From assembly GCF_011392115.1 (NCBI RefSeq), contig NZ_JAAJBT010000004.1, positions 186,001 through 250,000 of the forward strand: 64,000 bases of DNA, given 5' to 3'. This DNA comes from Flavobacterium difficile (GTDB lineage: Bacteria > Bacteroidota > Bacteroidia > Flavobacteriales > Flavobacteriaceae). The translations under genes and the position numbers were made by a program. Below the pieces are notes generated by a model. That model ran no database searches and had not been told where the DNA came from. It saw only the letters and a list, made by a program, of their open reading frames with translations. This document shows, one piece after another, positions 9,807-18,081 of the stretch; within the stretch, counting starts at the first letter, position 1; each line of letters begins with the position of its first letter.

Positions 9807-9814
9807 TACATTTG
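9807..9814 (+). promoter_or_regulatory. Candidate -7 box of lysA
   Basis: TACATTTG matches the Bacteroidetes -7 consensus TAnnTTTG exactly and lies 18 bases before the lysA ATG. No clear TTG -33 box is found at the usual distance. Confidence 0.4.
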
Positions 9815-9831
9815 CAAAAAATAAAATCAAA

Positions 9832-11037
9832 ATGCAAAATTCAGACTTACTACAAGTTGCACAAAATTACGGTTGTCCATTATATGTTTATGATGCAGAC
9901 AAAATCATTGCACAATACCAACGTTTAACAAAAGCGTTTAGCAAGGTAGAAAACTTTAAAATTCACTACGCAGTAAAAGCGCTTTCAAATGTTAACATAT
10001 TGAAATTATTAAAAAACGAAGGAAGCGGATTAGACACGGTTTCAATTGAAGAAGTATTACTGGGTTTACATGCTGGATTTGAACCAAATGAAATTATGTA
10101 TACTCCTAACGGCGTTTCTTTTGAAGAAATTGAAAAAGTTACAGAACTTGGTGTTCAAATTAACATTGACAATTTATCAGTTTTAGAACAATTTGGAACA
10201 AAATATCCAAAAGTTCCTGTTTGTATTCGTGTAAATCCGCATGTTATGGCTGGCGGAAATGCCAATATTTCTGTGGGACACATTGATAGTAAATTCGGAA
10301 TTTCTATTCATCAATTGCCTCATATATTAAGAATTGTTGAAAATACTAAAATGCATATAAACGGTATTCACATGCATACCGGTTCTGATATTTTAGATAT
10401 AGAAGTGTTTTTGTATGCAGCAGAAATTTTATTTGAATCGGCAAAACAATTTAAAACACTTGATTTTATAGATTTTGGAAGTGGTTTCAAAGTACCCTAC
10501 AAAAAAGGAGATATTGAAACTGATATTGAGGAATTTGGAAAAAAATTAAGTAAAAGATTTTTAGCTTTTGAAAAAGAATACGGAAGAAACTTAACTTTAG
10601 TATTTGAACCAGGAAAATTTTTAGTGAGTGAAGCTGGTTCGTTTTTAGCTAAAGTAAATGTTGTAAAACAAACTACTTCAACAGTTTTTGCTGGTGTCGA
10701 CACTGGTTTTAATCATTTAATCCGACCAATGCTTTATGGTGCAGAACATTATATCGAAAACATTTCTAATCCAAAAGGTAAGGAACGATATTACTCTGTT
10801 GTAGGATACATTTGCGAAACCGATACATTTGCTTCAAATAGAAGAATATCTGAAATTCATGAAGGCGACATTTTAAGATTTAAAAACGCAGGTGCCTATT
10901 GTTTTTCAATGGCTTCTAATTATAATTCTAGAGTGAAACCTGCAGAAGTTTTATGGAGAAATGGAGCCGCTCATTTAATAAGAGAAAGAGAAACATTTGA
11001 AGACATTCTAAAAAATCAAATTGAAATAGAAATTTAA
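9832..11037 (+). CDS. lysA: Diaminopimelate decarboxylase
   Basis: 401 residues of fold-type III PLP decarboxylase. The cofactor lysine is in HYAVKALSN (Lys49). Other landmarks are HMHTGSDI, FGSGFKVPY, the EPGKFLV phosphate-binding segment, and CETDTFAS with the active-site cysteine contributed across the dimer. The enzyme makes L-lysine from meso-diaminopimelate, the last step of the pathway. The gene is transcribed alone and ends at a strong bidirectional terminator shared with pafA. Confidence 0.95.
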   Translation: MQNSDLLQVAQNYGCPLYVYDADKIIAQYQRLTKAFSKVENFKIHYAVKALSNVNILKLLKNEGSGLDTVSIEEVLLGLHAGFEPNEIMYTPNGVSFEEIEKVTELGVQINIDNLSVLEQFGTKYPKVPVCIRVNPHVMAGGNANISVGHIDSKFGISIHQLPHILRIVENTKMHINGIHMHTGSDILDIEVFLYAAEILFESAKQFKTLDFIDFGSGFKVPYKKGDIETDIEEFGKKLSKRFLAFEKEYGRNLTLVFEPGKFLVSEAGSFLAKVNVVKQTTSTVFAGVDTGFNHLIRPMLYGAEHYIENISNPKGKERYYSVVGYICETDTFASNRRISEIHEGDILRFKNAGAYCFSMASNYNSRVKPAEVLWRNGAAHLIRERETFEDILKNQIEIEI

Positions 11038-11114
11038 ACCAAAACCCTACTACTTAAAATTCTAAACTATAGTAAATTACATACACTTTTTAATTCTATA
11101 CGTTTAGATAGATT

Positions 11115-11149
11115 AAAAAAAAGCACTGAAAATTCAGTGCTTTTTTTTT
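11115..11149. terminator. Bidirectional rho-independent terminator (lysA / pafA)
   Basis: Stem AAGCACTGAA/TTCAGTGCTT extended by A and T tracts (11115-11130 with 11133-11148), between convergent genes. Confidence 0.9.
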
Positions 11150-11153
11150 GGTT

Positions 11154-12761
11154 TTATTTGATTAAAATTTCTTCTAATACTTCAGAATCTGTTCCGTTTG
11201 GCATGGTAATTTTTAATTTCTGAGCCAAAGTTGGTGCAATTTGTGTGATGGTTTTTTTACTAAAAGATTCCCCTTTTTTGATTTTCCAACCATAAAACAA
11301 ACAAGGCACATGAGTATCATAAGAATAAGGTGAACCATGAGTAGTTCCTGTTGAAGAATATTCCATAAATCCTGGTTTGAATAGCAATACTAACTCCCCA
11401 TTTTGTTTCGGATCATAACCATTTGCTATAATCTGAAGTAATGGATTATTAGAACTCGAAAACTGAACTTCTTCTTCTGTAAAGACATTACTAATGAAAT
11501 TTTGAGTCATTAAAAACGTTTTAAATTGTTTTTTTACTTGATTCAATTCCAAGCCTTTTAGTTTTACTTTTTCCTTATCAATAAAAATATTGTAGTTAGA
11601 ATATTCTAATAAAACATTTTCACCAAAAGTTTTTTGAGAAAACTCAATCATACTTTGTTGTAAGTTTTTAGAGTTTAAACTTTCTACTTCATATTTATTA
11701 TCTTTTAAATAAGTAGCATTTTCCGCACCTGCATGATCAGCAGTTAAAAAAACTAAATAATTTCCTTTACCAACTTTAGCATCTAAATACGCTAAAAAAT
11801 CAGCAATTGTTTCGTCTAATCTTAAATAAGTATCTTGTAATTCTATTGAACGTGGCCCTAAAACATGTCCTACATAATCAGTTGAAGAAAAACTTAATGT
11901 TAAAAAATCAGTAATTTCATCTGCACCCATTTGTTCATTCTCAATAGCTTTTTTTGCAAAATCTGCCACTAAATTGTTACCGTAAGGTGTTGTTCTTAAA
12001 ACTCCTGCATCATTATTATTAAACATTTCCTTCATATCGTAAGGAAAGAAAGGTGTTTTCTTAAACAACTTTCCTTCATAAGGATTATTATCGTTTAAAC
12101 TTTCATTATATGTTTCTTTAGGTTTTAATAAATCCCAACCTTTTTCAATGTATTTTAAATAATTTTTTTCATCGTTAAATTGTGTTGCCCAATCTGGTAA
12201 TTTCTGACCGTAAAATGAACTTGAAATAAAATTTCCTGTTTTGGTGAACCAAAATGCCCAATCAGCAAAATGCCCCGCGGGTAAAATTGCACCTCTATCT
12301 TTAATACTAATTCCAATTACTTTGCTTTTGAAATTAGTTGCTAACTTTAATTCATCTGTAATGGTAGTACTAAATAAATTTTTAGGCGACATCTTACCTT
12401 CAGATTCAGTCCCTTCTACCAAAGTGGTTACATTATTATCATCTGTACAATACATTTCTTTACCAATGGCTTTATTAAACCATTCATTTCCTATAATTCC
12501 ATTTACATTTGGTAGTGCACCTGTAAAAATTGCGGCATGACCTGGAGCCGTGTAAGTAGGCATATAATTATAATGCATGTTATGAAACGTAAACCCTTTG
12601 TTCATTAATTTTTTAAAGCCATTGTCAGAAAAATCATTAGCAAAACGATACAAATATTCCATTTTCATTTGATCTACCACTATACCCACCACTAATTTTG
12701 GTTTTTCTTGAGCATTTAATAAGGAACTGAAAACTAAGAATCCTAAAATCAGTTTTTTCAT
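11154..12761 (-). CDS. pafA: PafA-type alkaline phosphatase
   Basis: 535 residues with a signal peptide (LLNAQ, about residue 18). The active-site residues of the Elizabethkingia PafA structure are recognisable with a constant offset: metal ligand Asp30, catalytic Thr71 in PTYTAPGHA, Asn92 in GNEWF, Lys154 and Arg156 in SIKDRG, Asp295 and His299 in STDYVGHV, and Asp342-His343 in TADHAG. A further His is in THGSPYSYDTH. PafA is a periplasmic monoesterase known for expression that phosphate does not repress. It lies 17 bases after pcm and may be cotranscribed with it. Confidence 0.93.
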   Translation of the reverse strand: MKKLILGFLVFSSLLNAQEKPKLVVGIVVDQMKMEYLYRFANDFSDNGFKKLMNKGFTFHNMHYNYMPTYTAPGHAAIFTGALPNVNGIIGNEWFNKAIGKEMYCTDDNNVTTLVEGTESEGKMSPKNLFSTTITDELKLATNFKSKVIGISIKDRGAILPAGHFADWAFWFTKTGNFISSSFYGQKLPDWATQFNDEKNYLKYIEKGWDLLKPKETYNESLNDNNPYEGKLFKKTPFFPYDMKEMFNNNDAGVLRTTPYGNNLVADFAKKAIENEQMGADEITDFLTLSFSSTDYVGHVLGPRSIELQDTYLRLDETIADFLAYLDAKVGKGNYLVFLTADHAGAENATYLKDNKYEVESLNSKNLQQSMIEFSQKTFGENVLLEYSNYNIFIDKEKVKLKGLELNQVKKQFKTFLMTQNFISNVFTEEEVQFSSSNNPLLQIIANGYDPKQNGELVLLFKPGFMEYSSTGTTHGSPYSYDTHVPCLFYGWKIKKGESFSKKTITQIAPTLAQKLKITMPNGTDSEVLEEILIK

Positions 12762-12778
12762 AAATTTAAATTTATTGA

Positions 12779-13420
12779 TTAATTTTTATTTTCTAAAAGC
12801 GGTACAAATCTAAAATCACCAAATTCGGTTTTTTCAAATTGTGTTTCATTTTTTCTAACTAATAAAGTCATTATTTGTGTAGCATCACCAACAGGAATTA
12901 CTAACCTTCCTCCTATTTTCAATTGTGATAACAGAGCTTGCGGAATAATTGGTGCACCGGCTGTTACAATTATACTGTCAAAAGGTGCTTCTTTTTCTAA
13001 ACCGATATATCCATCACCAAAAACAAATAATTTTGGTCTGAAACCTAAAGTTGGTAACAAACGTGATGTTTTTTTAAACAATTCGTTTTGTCTTTCAATC
13101 GTAAATACTTTGGCACCTAATGTAACTAAAACCGCAGTTTGATAGCCACTTCCCGTTCCTATTTCTAAAACTTTATGATCTTTTTCAATTTGTAATAATT
13201 CACTTTGAAAAGCCACTGTATAAGGTTGTGAAATAGTTTGTCCTGCACCAATTGGAAAGGCTTTGTCTTGGTAAGCAAAATCTTCGAAACTAGAATTCAA
13301 AAATAAGTGTCGAGGGATTTTTTTAATAGCTTCTAACACGTTTTTATCTGTAATTCCTTTTTCCTGTAATTGCTTTGCAAGCTGATTTCTAAGCCCTTGA
13401 TGTTTATTAGTATCTTTCAA
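12779..13420 (-). CDS. pcm: Protein-L-isoaspartate O-methyltransferase
   Basis: 213 residues. Typical family segments are PRHLFL, AFPIGAGQTISQPYTVAFQ and the SAM-binding motif VLEIGTGSGYQTAVL near residue 84, then PIIPQALLSQLKIGGRLVIPVG. The enzyme methylates isoaspartyl residues of damaged proteins to start their repair. It is cytoplasmic, although pafA directly downstream encodes an exported protein. Divergent from the Gfo/Idh/MocA gene. Confidence 0.95.
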   Translation of the reverse strand: MKDTNKHQGLRNQLAKQLQEKGITDKNVLEAIKKIPRHLFLNSSFEDFAYQDKAFPIGAGQTISQPYTVAFQSELLQIEKDHKVLEIGTGSGYQTAVLVTLGAKVFTIERQNELFKKTSRLLPTLGFRPKLFVFGDGYIGLEKEAPFDSIIVTAGAPIIPQALLSQLKIGGRLVIPVGDATQIMTLLVRKNETQFEKTEFGDFRFVPLLENKN

Positions 13421-13520
13421 TTGTAGTAGTAAATTATTGATGTAAAATTAGATTTAAAATTTCAAAAAGCAAATCGAAATTTTTATTATTTAATTACTAT
13501 TTTTGATGAAATTTATTTTT

Positions 13521-14486
13521 ATGTTAAAAGTCGGAGTTTTAGGTGCGGGTCACCTAGGAAAAATACATTTACGATTACTTAATCAATCTGAAAAATATGA
13601 ACTAGTAGGTTTTTTTGATCCTTTTGAAGAAAATGCTACTAAAGTCGCAGCCGAATTCGGTTATAAAAAATTTGATTCTATAGCAAGTCTGATTGCAGAA
13701 GTTGATGTAATAGATATAGTTACACCTACGATTCAACATTTCGAATGTGCCAAAATGGTTATCGAAGCTGGCAAACATATTTTCATCGAAAAACCAATCG
13801 CAACAACGGTTGAAGAAGCAGAAGAGATTGTGGCGCTAGCTAAAAAATATAACGTAAAAGGTCAAGTTGGACATGTAGAACGTTTCAATCCAGCTTTTAC
13901 AGCTGTGAAAGATAAAATCAACAAACCTATGTTTATTGAAACACATCGATTGGCAGAATTCAATCCTCGTGGTACAGATGTTCCTGTGGTTTTAGATTTA
14001 ATGATTCACGATATTGATGCGATTTTAAGCGTGGTAAAATCGAAAGTAAAATCGGTTAATGCCAGTAGTGTCGCAGTTATTTCCGATTCACCAGATATTA
14101 CGAATGCGCGATTAGAATTCGAAAACGGTTGTGTGGCAAATATTACTGCAAGTAGAATTTCCATGAAAAACATGCGTAAAAGCCGTTTCTTCCAAAAAGA
14201 CGCTTACATTTCTGTAGATTATTTAGATAAAATTTGCGAAGTGGTTCGTATGCAAGATGCCCCAGAAACTCCGGGTGACTTCGATATGATTCTACAAAAT
14301 GCAGAAGGTGTGAAAAAACAAATTTATTTCGATAATCCAAATGTAAATCCAAACAACGCTATTTTAGATGAATTAGAAGCGTTTGCAGATGCAATCAATA
14401 ACAATACGACTCCTATTGTAAGTTTAGAAGATGGAACAGAAGCGTTAAGAGTTGCGTATCAGATTATCGATTGTATTGGGAAGTAA
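13521..14486 (+). CDS. Gfo/Idh/MocA family oxidoreductase
   Basis: 321 residues from the ATG at 13521 (MLKVGVLGAGHLGK). An in-frame TTG and ATG at 13503 and 13506 would add six residues before the Rossmann strand, and the family usually starts at MLKV. The NAD(P) site is GAGHLG at residues 8-13, and FIEKPIA is the usual catalytic-lysine segment. HDIDAI and GQVGHVERFNP are typical of the family. Substrate unknown, probably a sugar or cyclitol derivative. A palindromic element begins at the base after the stop codon. Confidence 0.9.
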   Translation: MLKVGVLGAGHLGKIHLRLLNQSEKYELVGFFDPFEENATKVAAEFGYKKFDSIASLIAEVDVIDIVTPTIQHFECAKMVIEAGKHIFIEKPIATTVEEAEEIVALAKKYNVKGQVGHVERFNPAFTAVKDKINKPMFIETHRLAEFNPRGTDVPVVLDLMIHDIDAILSVVKSKVKSVNASSVAVISDSPDITNARLEFENGCVANITASRISMKNMRKSRFFQKDAYISVDYLDKICEVVRMQDAPETPGDFDMILQNAEGVKKQIYFDNPNVNPNNAILDELEAFADAINNNTTPIVSLEDGTEALRVAYQIIDCIGK

Positions 14487-14597
14487 AAGCCCCCTAATCC
14501 CCAAAGGGGAATGATAAAAGAAACTAAATTTTATAATAAATAATTAAAACCCTACTTACCCCTAGTAGGAAAGTCCCCTTCGGGGATTTAGGGGCTT
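14487..14597. repeat. Nested palindromic intergenic element
   Basis: Outer arms of 16 bases (14487-14502 and 14582-14597) match as inverted repeats at 14 of 16 positions. Inside are three smaller hairpins: TCCCC AAA GGGGA (14498-14510), CCTACT..AGTAGG (14551-14569) and TCCCC TTC GGGGA (14574-14586). The element starts immediately after one stop codon and ends five bases before the next ATG, so it fills the entire junction. Confidence 0.75.
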
Positions 14598-14602
14598 ACT
14601 AA

Positions 14603-15493
14603 ATGAAACAAATTGCCGTAATAGGATCAGGAACAATGGGTAATGGAATTGCTCATACATTTGCACAAGCAGGATTCACAGTAAAATTAATTGATATTTC
14701 TGAAAAATCATTAGAAAAAGGAATGGCAACAATTGCCGCTAACTTAGACAGAATGGTTGCAAAAGGAAGTATTACAGAAGAAGACAAACACAAAACTATT
14801 TCAAATATTATTACTTACACAGAGGTAAAAGATGGTGTAGTGGGTTGCGATTTAGTGGTAGAAGCAGCAACTGAAAACGTAGGTTTAAAAATGAATATCT
14901 TCAAGCAATTAAGTGATATTTGCGACCATAATGTAATTTTAGCTAGTAATACTTCTTCTATCTCAATTACTCAAATCGCCGCTCAAGTGGTTCATCCAGA
15001 AAGAGTTATTGGAATGCACTTTATGAATCCGGTGCCGATTATGAAATTGGTTGAAATCATCCGAGGCTATTCTACATCTGATAAAGTGACGAAAATCATC
15101 ATGGATTTATCTGTAAAATTAGGAAAAACGCCAACTGAAGTTAACGATTATCCAGGTTTCGTAGCAAACAGAATTTTAATGCCTATGATTAATGAATCTA
15201 TCGAAACATTATATAATGGTGTAGCTGGAGTTTCTGAAATTGATACAGTTATGAAATTAGGAATGGCGCATCCAATGGGGCCACTACAATTAGCAGATTT
15301 TATCGGACTTGACGTTTGTTTATCTATCTTAAACGTAATGTACGATGGGTTCAAAAATCCAAAATATGCTCCATGTCCGTTGTTAGTGAATATGGTGATG
15401 GCAGGAAAATTAGGCGTAAAATCTGGTGAAGGGTTCTACGACTATTCAGAAAGCAAAAAAGCAGAAAAAATTGCAAAGCAATTTTCTAAGTAA
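14603..15493 (+). CDS. 3-hydroxyacyl-CoA (3-hydroxybutyryl-CoA) dehydrogenase
   Basis: 296 residues. The N-terminal Rossmann domain carries GSGTMGNGIAHTFAQAG (residues 8-24). The catalytic His is in IGMHFMNPVPIMKLVEII, and the C-terminal domain begins at DYPGFVANRILMPMINE and ends GEGFYDYS. It oxidises 3-hydroxyacyl-CoA to 3-oxoacyl-CoA with NAD in fatty-acid or butanoate metabolism. A thiolase at 50797 could supply the adjoining step, but it is not linked. Start at ATG 14603, directly after the palindromic element. Confidence 0.93.
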   Translation: MKQIAVIGSGTMGNGIAHTFAQAGFTVKLIDISEKSLEKGMATIAANLDRMVAKGSITEEDKHKTISNIITYTEVKDGVVGCDLVVEAATENVGLKMNIFKQLSDICDHNVILASNTSSISITQIAAQVVHPERVIGMHFMNPVPIMKLVEIIRGYSTSDKVTKIIMDLSVKLGKTPTEVNDYPGFVANRILMPMINESIETLYNGVAGVSEIDTVMKLGMAHPMGPLQLADFIGLDVCLSILNVMYDGFKNPKYAPCPLLVNMVMAGKLGVKSGEGFYDYSESKKAEKIAKQFSK

Positions 15494-15498
15494 TTAGT

Positions 15499-15561
15499 CG
15501 CAGTCGCAGTATTCAGTTAAAAATGTGACTGAATACTGTGACTGTAAACTGTAAACTCAAA
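15499..15561. repeat. Heptamer-like repeat with a palindrome
   Basis: Repeats of ACTG spaced 7, 6, 7 and 7 bases (15528, 15535, 15541, 15548, 15555 as ACTC), including two exact ACTGTAA units. CAGTATTCAGT (15507-15517) pairs perfectly with ACTGAATACTG (15528-15538). It occupies the gap before the DUF1015 start at 15564. Confidence 0.6.
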
Positions 15562-15563
15562 AC

Positions 15564-16781
15564 ATGAGCAAAATAATCCCTTTTAAAGCGGTTCGCCCTA
15601 CAGCGGATAAAGTCGCATTGGTAACTTGTAGAACGTATGACGATTACAGTTCAGCGGAGCTTGCAGCTTGGTTGAATTTTAATCCGTATTCGTTTTTACA
15701 TGTGATTCATCCGGCGTATGCAAATGCCCAAAAAATCACAATCGACAAACGTTTTAAAGGAGTTTTACACAAATATCAGGATTTTAAAAACGAAAACATT
15801 TTAACTTCGGAAGAACAACCTGTGTTTTATTTATATGAAATTCAGGCAAAAAGTCAGACGTTTACTGGAATTATCGCAGGAACTTCAGTTGAAGATTATC
15901 AGCAAAATATCATTAAAAAACACGAAGATACCTTACAATATCGAGTGGAATTGTTCAAAGATTATTTACATCAAACCGGCTTTAATACCGAACCCGTTCT
16001 AATAACTTATCCAGATTCTGTTGAGATTAACACGTTTATTTCTTTACGAAAAAAGAGTGAGCCGATTTATGCTTTCGCAACTCCAAATAAAGAAAAACAC
16101 ACCCTATGGAAAATCGACACTCAATCGGAAATAGATTGGTTACAGGAACATTTTGAAAACATTCCGAATTTATACATTGCAGACGGACATCACAGATCTG
16201 CTTCTGCAGAATTATTATTTGAACAAGATAAACATTTAGGAAACAAAAATTTAAACTATTTCATGAGTTTTTTAATTGCTGAAAGTAACGTTAAAATTTA
16301 TGAATTTAATAGAATTATCCGCGATTTGAATGGATTATCTAAAGACGATTTTATAAAAAAATTAGCCGATAATTTCATCATCAAAACCAAAGATCAAGAG
16401 TTGTGGAAACCCCAAAATAAATTCGAATTTGGTATGTATTTAGATGGCAGTTTTTACGCGTTATTCTACAAGCAAAATCAGAAAGAAACGTCAGTTTTAG
16501 AAAATTTAGATGCACAAATTTTATACGATACCGTTTTGAATCCACTACTAGGAATTGAAGATTTACGTAACGACGAACGCATCGATTATATTCCAGGAAA
16601 ACAAAGTATTTCTGTAATTAAAGATTTAATTGACGAAGGCGAATATGAAGTAGGTTTCATGCTCTACCCTACCAACATTTCAGAAATTAAAACCATTGCC
16701 GATAACAATTTAATCATGCCTCCAAAATCAACGTATATTGAACCTAAGTTTAGAAGTGGTTTGGTGGTGTACGAATTATAA
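15564..16781 (+). CDS. DUF1015 family protein
   Basis: 405 residues starting MSKIIPFKAVRPTADKVA, the usual DUF1015 opening. Conserved pieces include NPYSFLHVIHP and IADGHHRSASAELL near residue 210, whose DGHHR is the family hallmark. The protein is cytoplasmic and has no proven reaction. In many bacteria the gene lies beside serine-biosynthesis genes, which are not present here. The stop codon is directly followed by a 7-bp-period repeat. Confidence 0.88.
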   Translation: MSKIIPFKAVRPTADKVALVTCRTYDDYSSAELAAWLNFNPYSFLHVIHPAYANAQKITIDKRFKGVLHKYQDFKNENILTSEEQPVFYLYEIQAKSQTFTGIIAGTSVEDYQQNIIKKHEDTLQYRVELFKDYLHQTGFNTEPVLITYPDSVEINTFISLRKKSEPIYAFATPNKEKHTLWKIDTQSEIDWLQEHFENIPNLYIADGHHRSASAELLFEQDKHLGNKNLNYFMSFLIAESNVKIYEFNRIIRDLNGLSKDDFIKKLADNFIIKTKDQELWKPQNKFEFGMYLDGSFYALFYKQNQKETSVLENLDAQILYDTVLNPLLGIEDLRNDERIDYIPGKQSISVIKDLIDEGEYEVGFMLYPTNISEIKTIADNNLIMPPKSTYIEPKFRSGLVVYEL

Positions 16782-16809
16782 TTTACGATTTTGGATTTTG
16801 GATTTACGA
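16782..16809. repeat. Heptamer tandem repeat after the DUF1015 gene
   Basis: Four 7-base blocks in register: TTTACGA, TTTTGGA, TTTTGGA, TTTACGA. They begin at the first base after the stop codon. Confidence 0.65.
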
Positions 16810-16872
16810 AGTAAGAATCAGTAAGCTTAACAACAATATTGTCGTGCTGAAAGCATAACATAATATTTAACC

Positions 16873-17349
16873 ATGAAAAAATTATTAATATCACTTGGAT
16901 TAAGCATTGCAATATTATTTGCTTTGTATTATTACAAACCAATAGTTATAAAATATTTAATAGGTAATGCTACTATTTTAGATAAAGCAAAATATTATGT
17001 ATCAATTGATGATAAATTATATAAAGATGTTTTATATGAAAATAAAGATACTTTTATTCTTTATTTAAAGAATGAAAATACATCAACTGATTTTTCAATA
17101 ATATCAATTGACTTAAAAAATAATATTGTTGCATATAATTGTTCTTCAAGTAGTTGTTATGATATGTTTTTAGGGAATTTGTTTCAAAGTGATATGGGAA
17201 AAAAGAATATTTTATTTGAAAATATTTCTAAAGGACCAAATTTTAAAACTAACTTAAAAATTTATGAAACTAAAATTAGTTTTTATATTCCAAATAATGA
17301 AAAAAATAAATTTGTAGAATTGATGTTAAAAGAATCCTGTGAAAATTAA
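16873..17349 (+). CDS. Hypothetical protein with one N-terminal membrane segment
   Basis: 158 residues. Residues 4-28 form a hydrophobic segment (LLISLGLSIAILFALYYY), a membrane anchor or uncleaved signal. The remainder is Asn/Lys/Ile-rich with a Cys pair in YNCSSSSCYD. I do not recognise the family. Its codons are more AT-rich than those of DUF1015 and yggS on either side. Its last 11 bases overlap the GTG start of yggS, so it may be a lineage-specific insertion into this run. Confidence 0.6.
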   Translation: MKKLLISLGLSIAILFALYYYKPIVIKYLIGNATILDKAKYYVSIDDKLYKDVLYENKDTFILYLKNENTSTDFSIISIDLKNNIVAYNCSSSSCYDMFLGNLFQSDMGKKNILFENISKGPNFKTNLKIYETKISFYIPNNEKNKFVELMLKESCEN

Positions 17350-17998
17350 AGAAAACCTTACTGAAATAAAATCCCAACTTCCAGCTCATGTCACTTTGGT
17401 TGCGGTTTCTAAAACCAAACCTGTCTCTGATTTAATGGAAGCTTACAATGCTGGGCAACGTATTTTTGGAGAAAACAAAATCCAAGAAATGACCGAAAAA
17501 TGGGAACAAATGCCAAAAGATATCGAATGGCATATGATTGGTCACGTTCAAACCAATAAAGTCAAATTTATGGCGGAATACGTGAGTTTAATTCATGGAG
17601 TGGATAGTTTGAAATTGTTACAAGAAATTAACAAACAAGCCAAAAAACACAATAGAATTATTGACTGTTTGTTACAAATTCATATCGCGGAAGAAGAAAC
17701 CAAATTCGGATTGAATGAAGAGGAATTGAATGAGATTTTTGAGATACTGAAACAAGTTCAGTATGACAATATTCGTATTGTTGGTTTAATGGGAATGGCA
17801 ACATTTACTGATAATCAATCACAAATTGAAAAAGAATTCAACCATTTGAAAGCTATTTTTGATAAACTTCAAACTTCTAACTCCCAACTTCAAACTTTGT
17901 CAATGGGAATGTCTGGCGATTATCAACTCGCAATTTCCTGCGGAAGTACTATGGTTCGAATTGGAAGTAGTATCTTTGGCAATAGAAATTATCAATAA
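17339..17998 (+). CDS. YggS/PLPBP family pyridoxal-phosphate homeostasis protein
   Basis: 219 residues from GTG at 17339. An in-frame TAA at 17327 leaves no upstream ATG. The PLP lysine is Lys25 in VAVSKTKPV. GENKIQEM, WHMIGHVQTNKVKF, IHGVDS, LLQIHIAEEETKFG, MGMATFTDN and LSMGMSGDYQLAI are all typical. The family manages free PLP in the cytoplasm. Two segments are unusual at DNA level: residues 135-144 are encoded by a palindromic repeat (17743-17770), and residues about 176-187 by a 7-bp tandem repeat (17864-17898). Both fall in positions where homologs vary. Confidence 0.92.
   Translation: MKIKENLTEIKSQLPAHVTLVAVSKTKPVSDLMEAYNAGQRIFGENKIQEMTEKWEQMPKDIEWHMIGHVQTNKVKFMAEYVSLIHGVDSLKLLQEINKQAKKHNRIIDCLLQIHIAEEETKFGLNEEELNEIFEILKQVQYDNIRIVGLMGMATFTDNQSQIEKEFNHLKAIFDKLQTSNSQLQTLSMGMSGDYQLAISCGSTMVRIGSSIFGNRNYQ
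17743..17770. repeat. In-frame copy of the palindromic CTGAA-ACAAG-TTCAG repeat inside yggS
   Basis: The block matches the repeat unit of the 25.4-26.0 kb array at nearly all 28 positions. Its arms ATACTGAA (17744-17751) and TTCAGTAT (17757-17764) are perfectly complementary around the ACAAG loop. It encodes ILKQVQYDN in the YggS frame. Confidence 0.75.
17864..17898. repeat. Heptamer tandem repeat inside yggS
   Basis: Five 7-base blocks: AAACTTC, AAACTTC, TAACTCC, CAACTTC, AAACTTT. They are read through in frame as part of KLQTSNSQLQTL. Units resemble the complement of the repeat at 34386-34413. Confidence 0.7.
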
Positions 17999-18010
17999 TG
18001 CAGTTTTCAA

Positions 18011-18036
18011 TCCCGAAATTCGGGACAAGTTGTCCC
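18011..18036. repeat. Two overlapping small palindromes after yggS
   Basis: TCCCGAAATTCGGGA (18011-18025) and GGGACAAGTTGTCCC (18022-18036) overlap and are mutually exclusive hairpins. No T-run follows, so termination is uncertain. Confidence 0.5.
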
Positions 18037-18045
18037 AAATATTTC

Positions 18046-18080
18046 AAACTGAATACTTAAAACTGAACACCGAACACTGA
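18046..18080. repeat. Heptamer tandem repeat before the exonuclease gene
   Basis: Five 7-base blocks: AAACTGA, ATACTTA, AAACTGA, ACACCGA, ACACTGA. The array ends one base before the TTG start codon at 18082. Confidence 0.7.
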
Positions 18081-18081
18081 T

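Noticed and set aside
17859..18080. 73-residue frame overlapping the end of yggS
   Set aside because: It is an alternative frame through yggS and the repeats after it, with no independent support.
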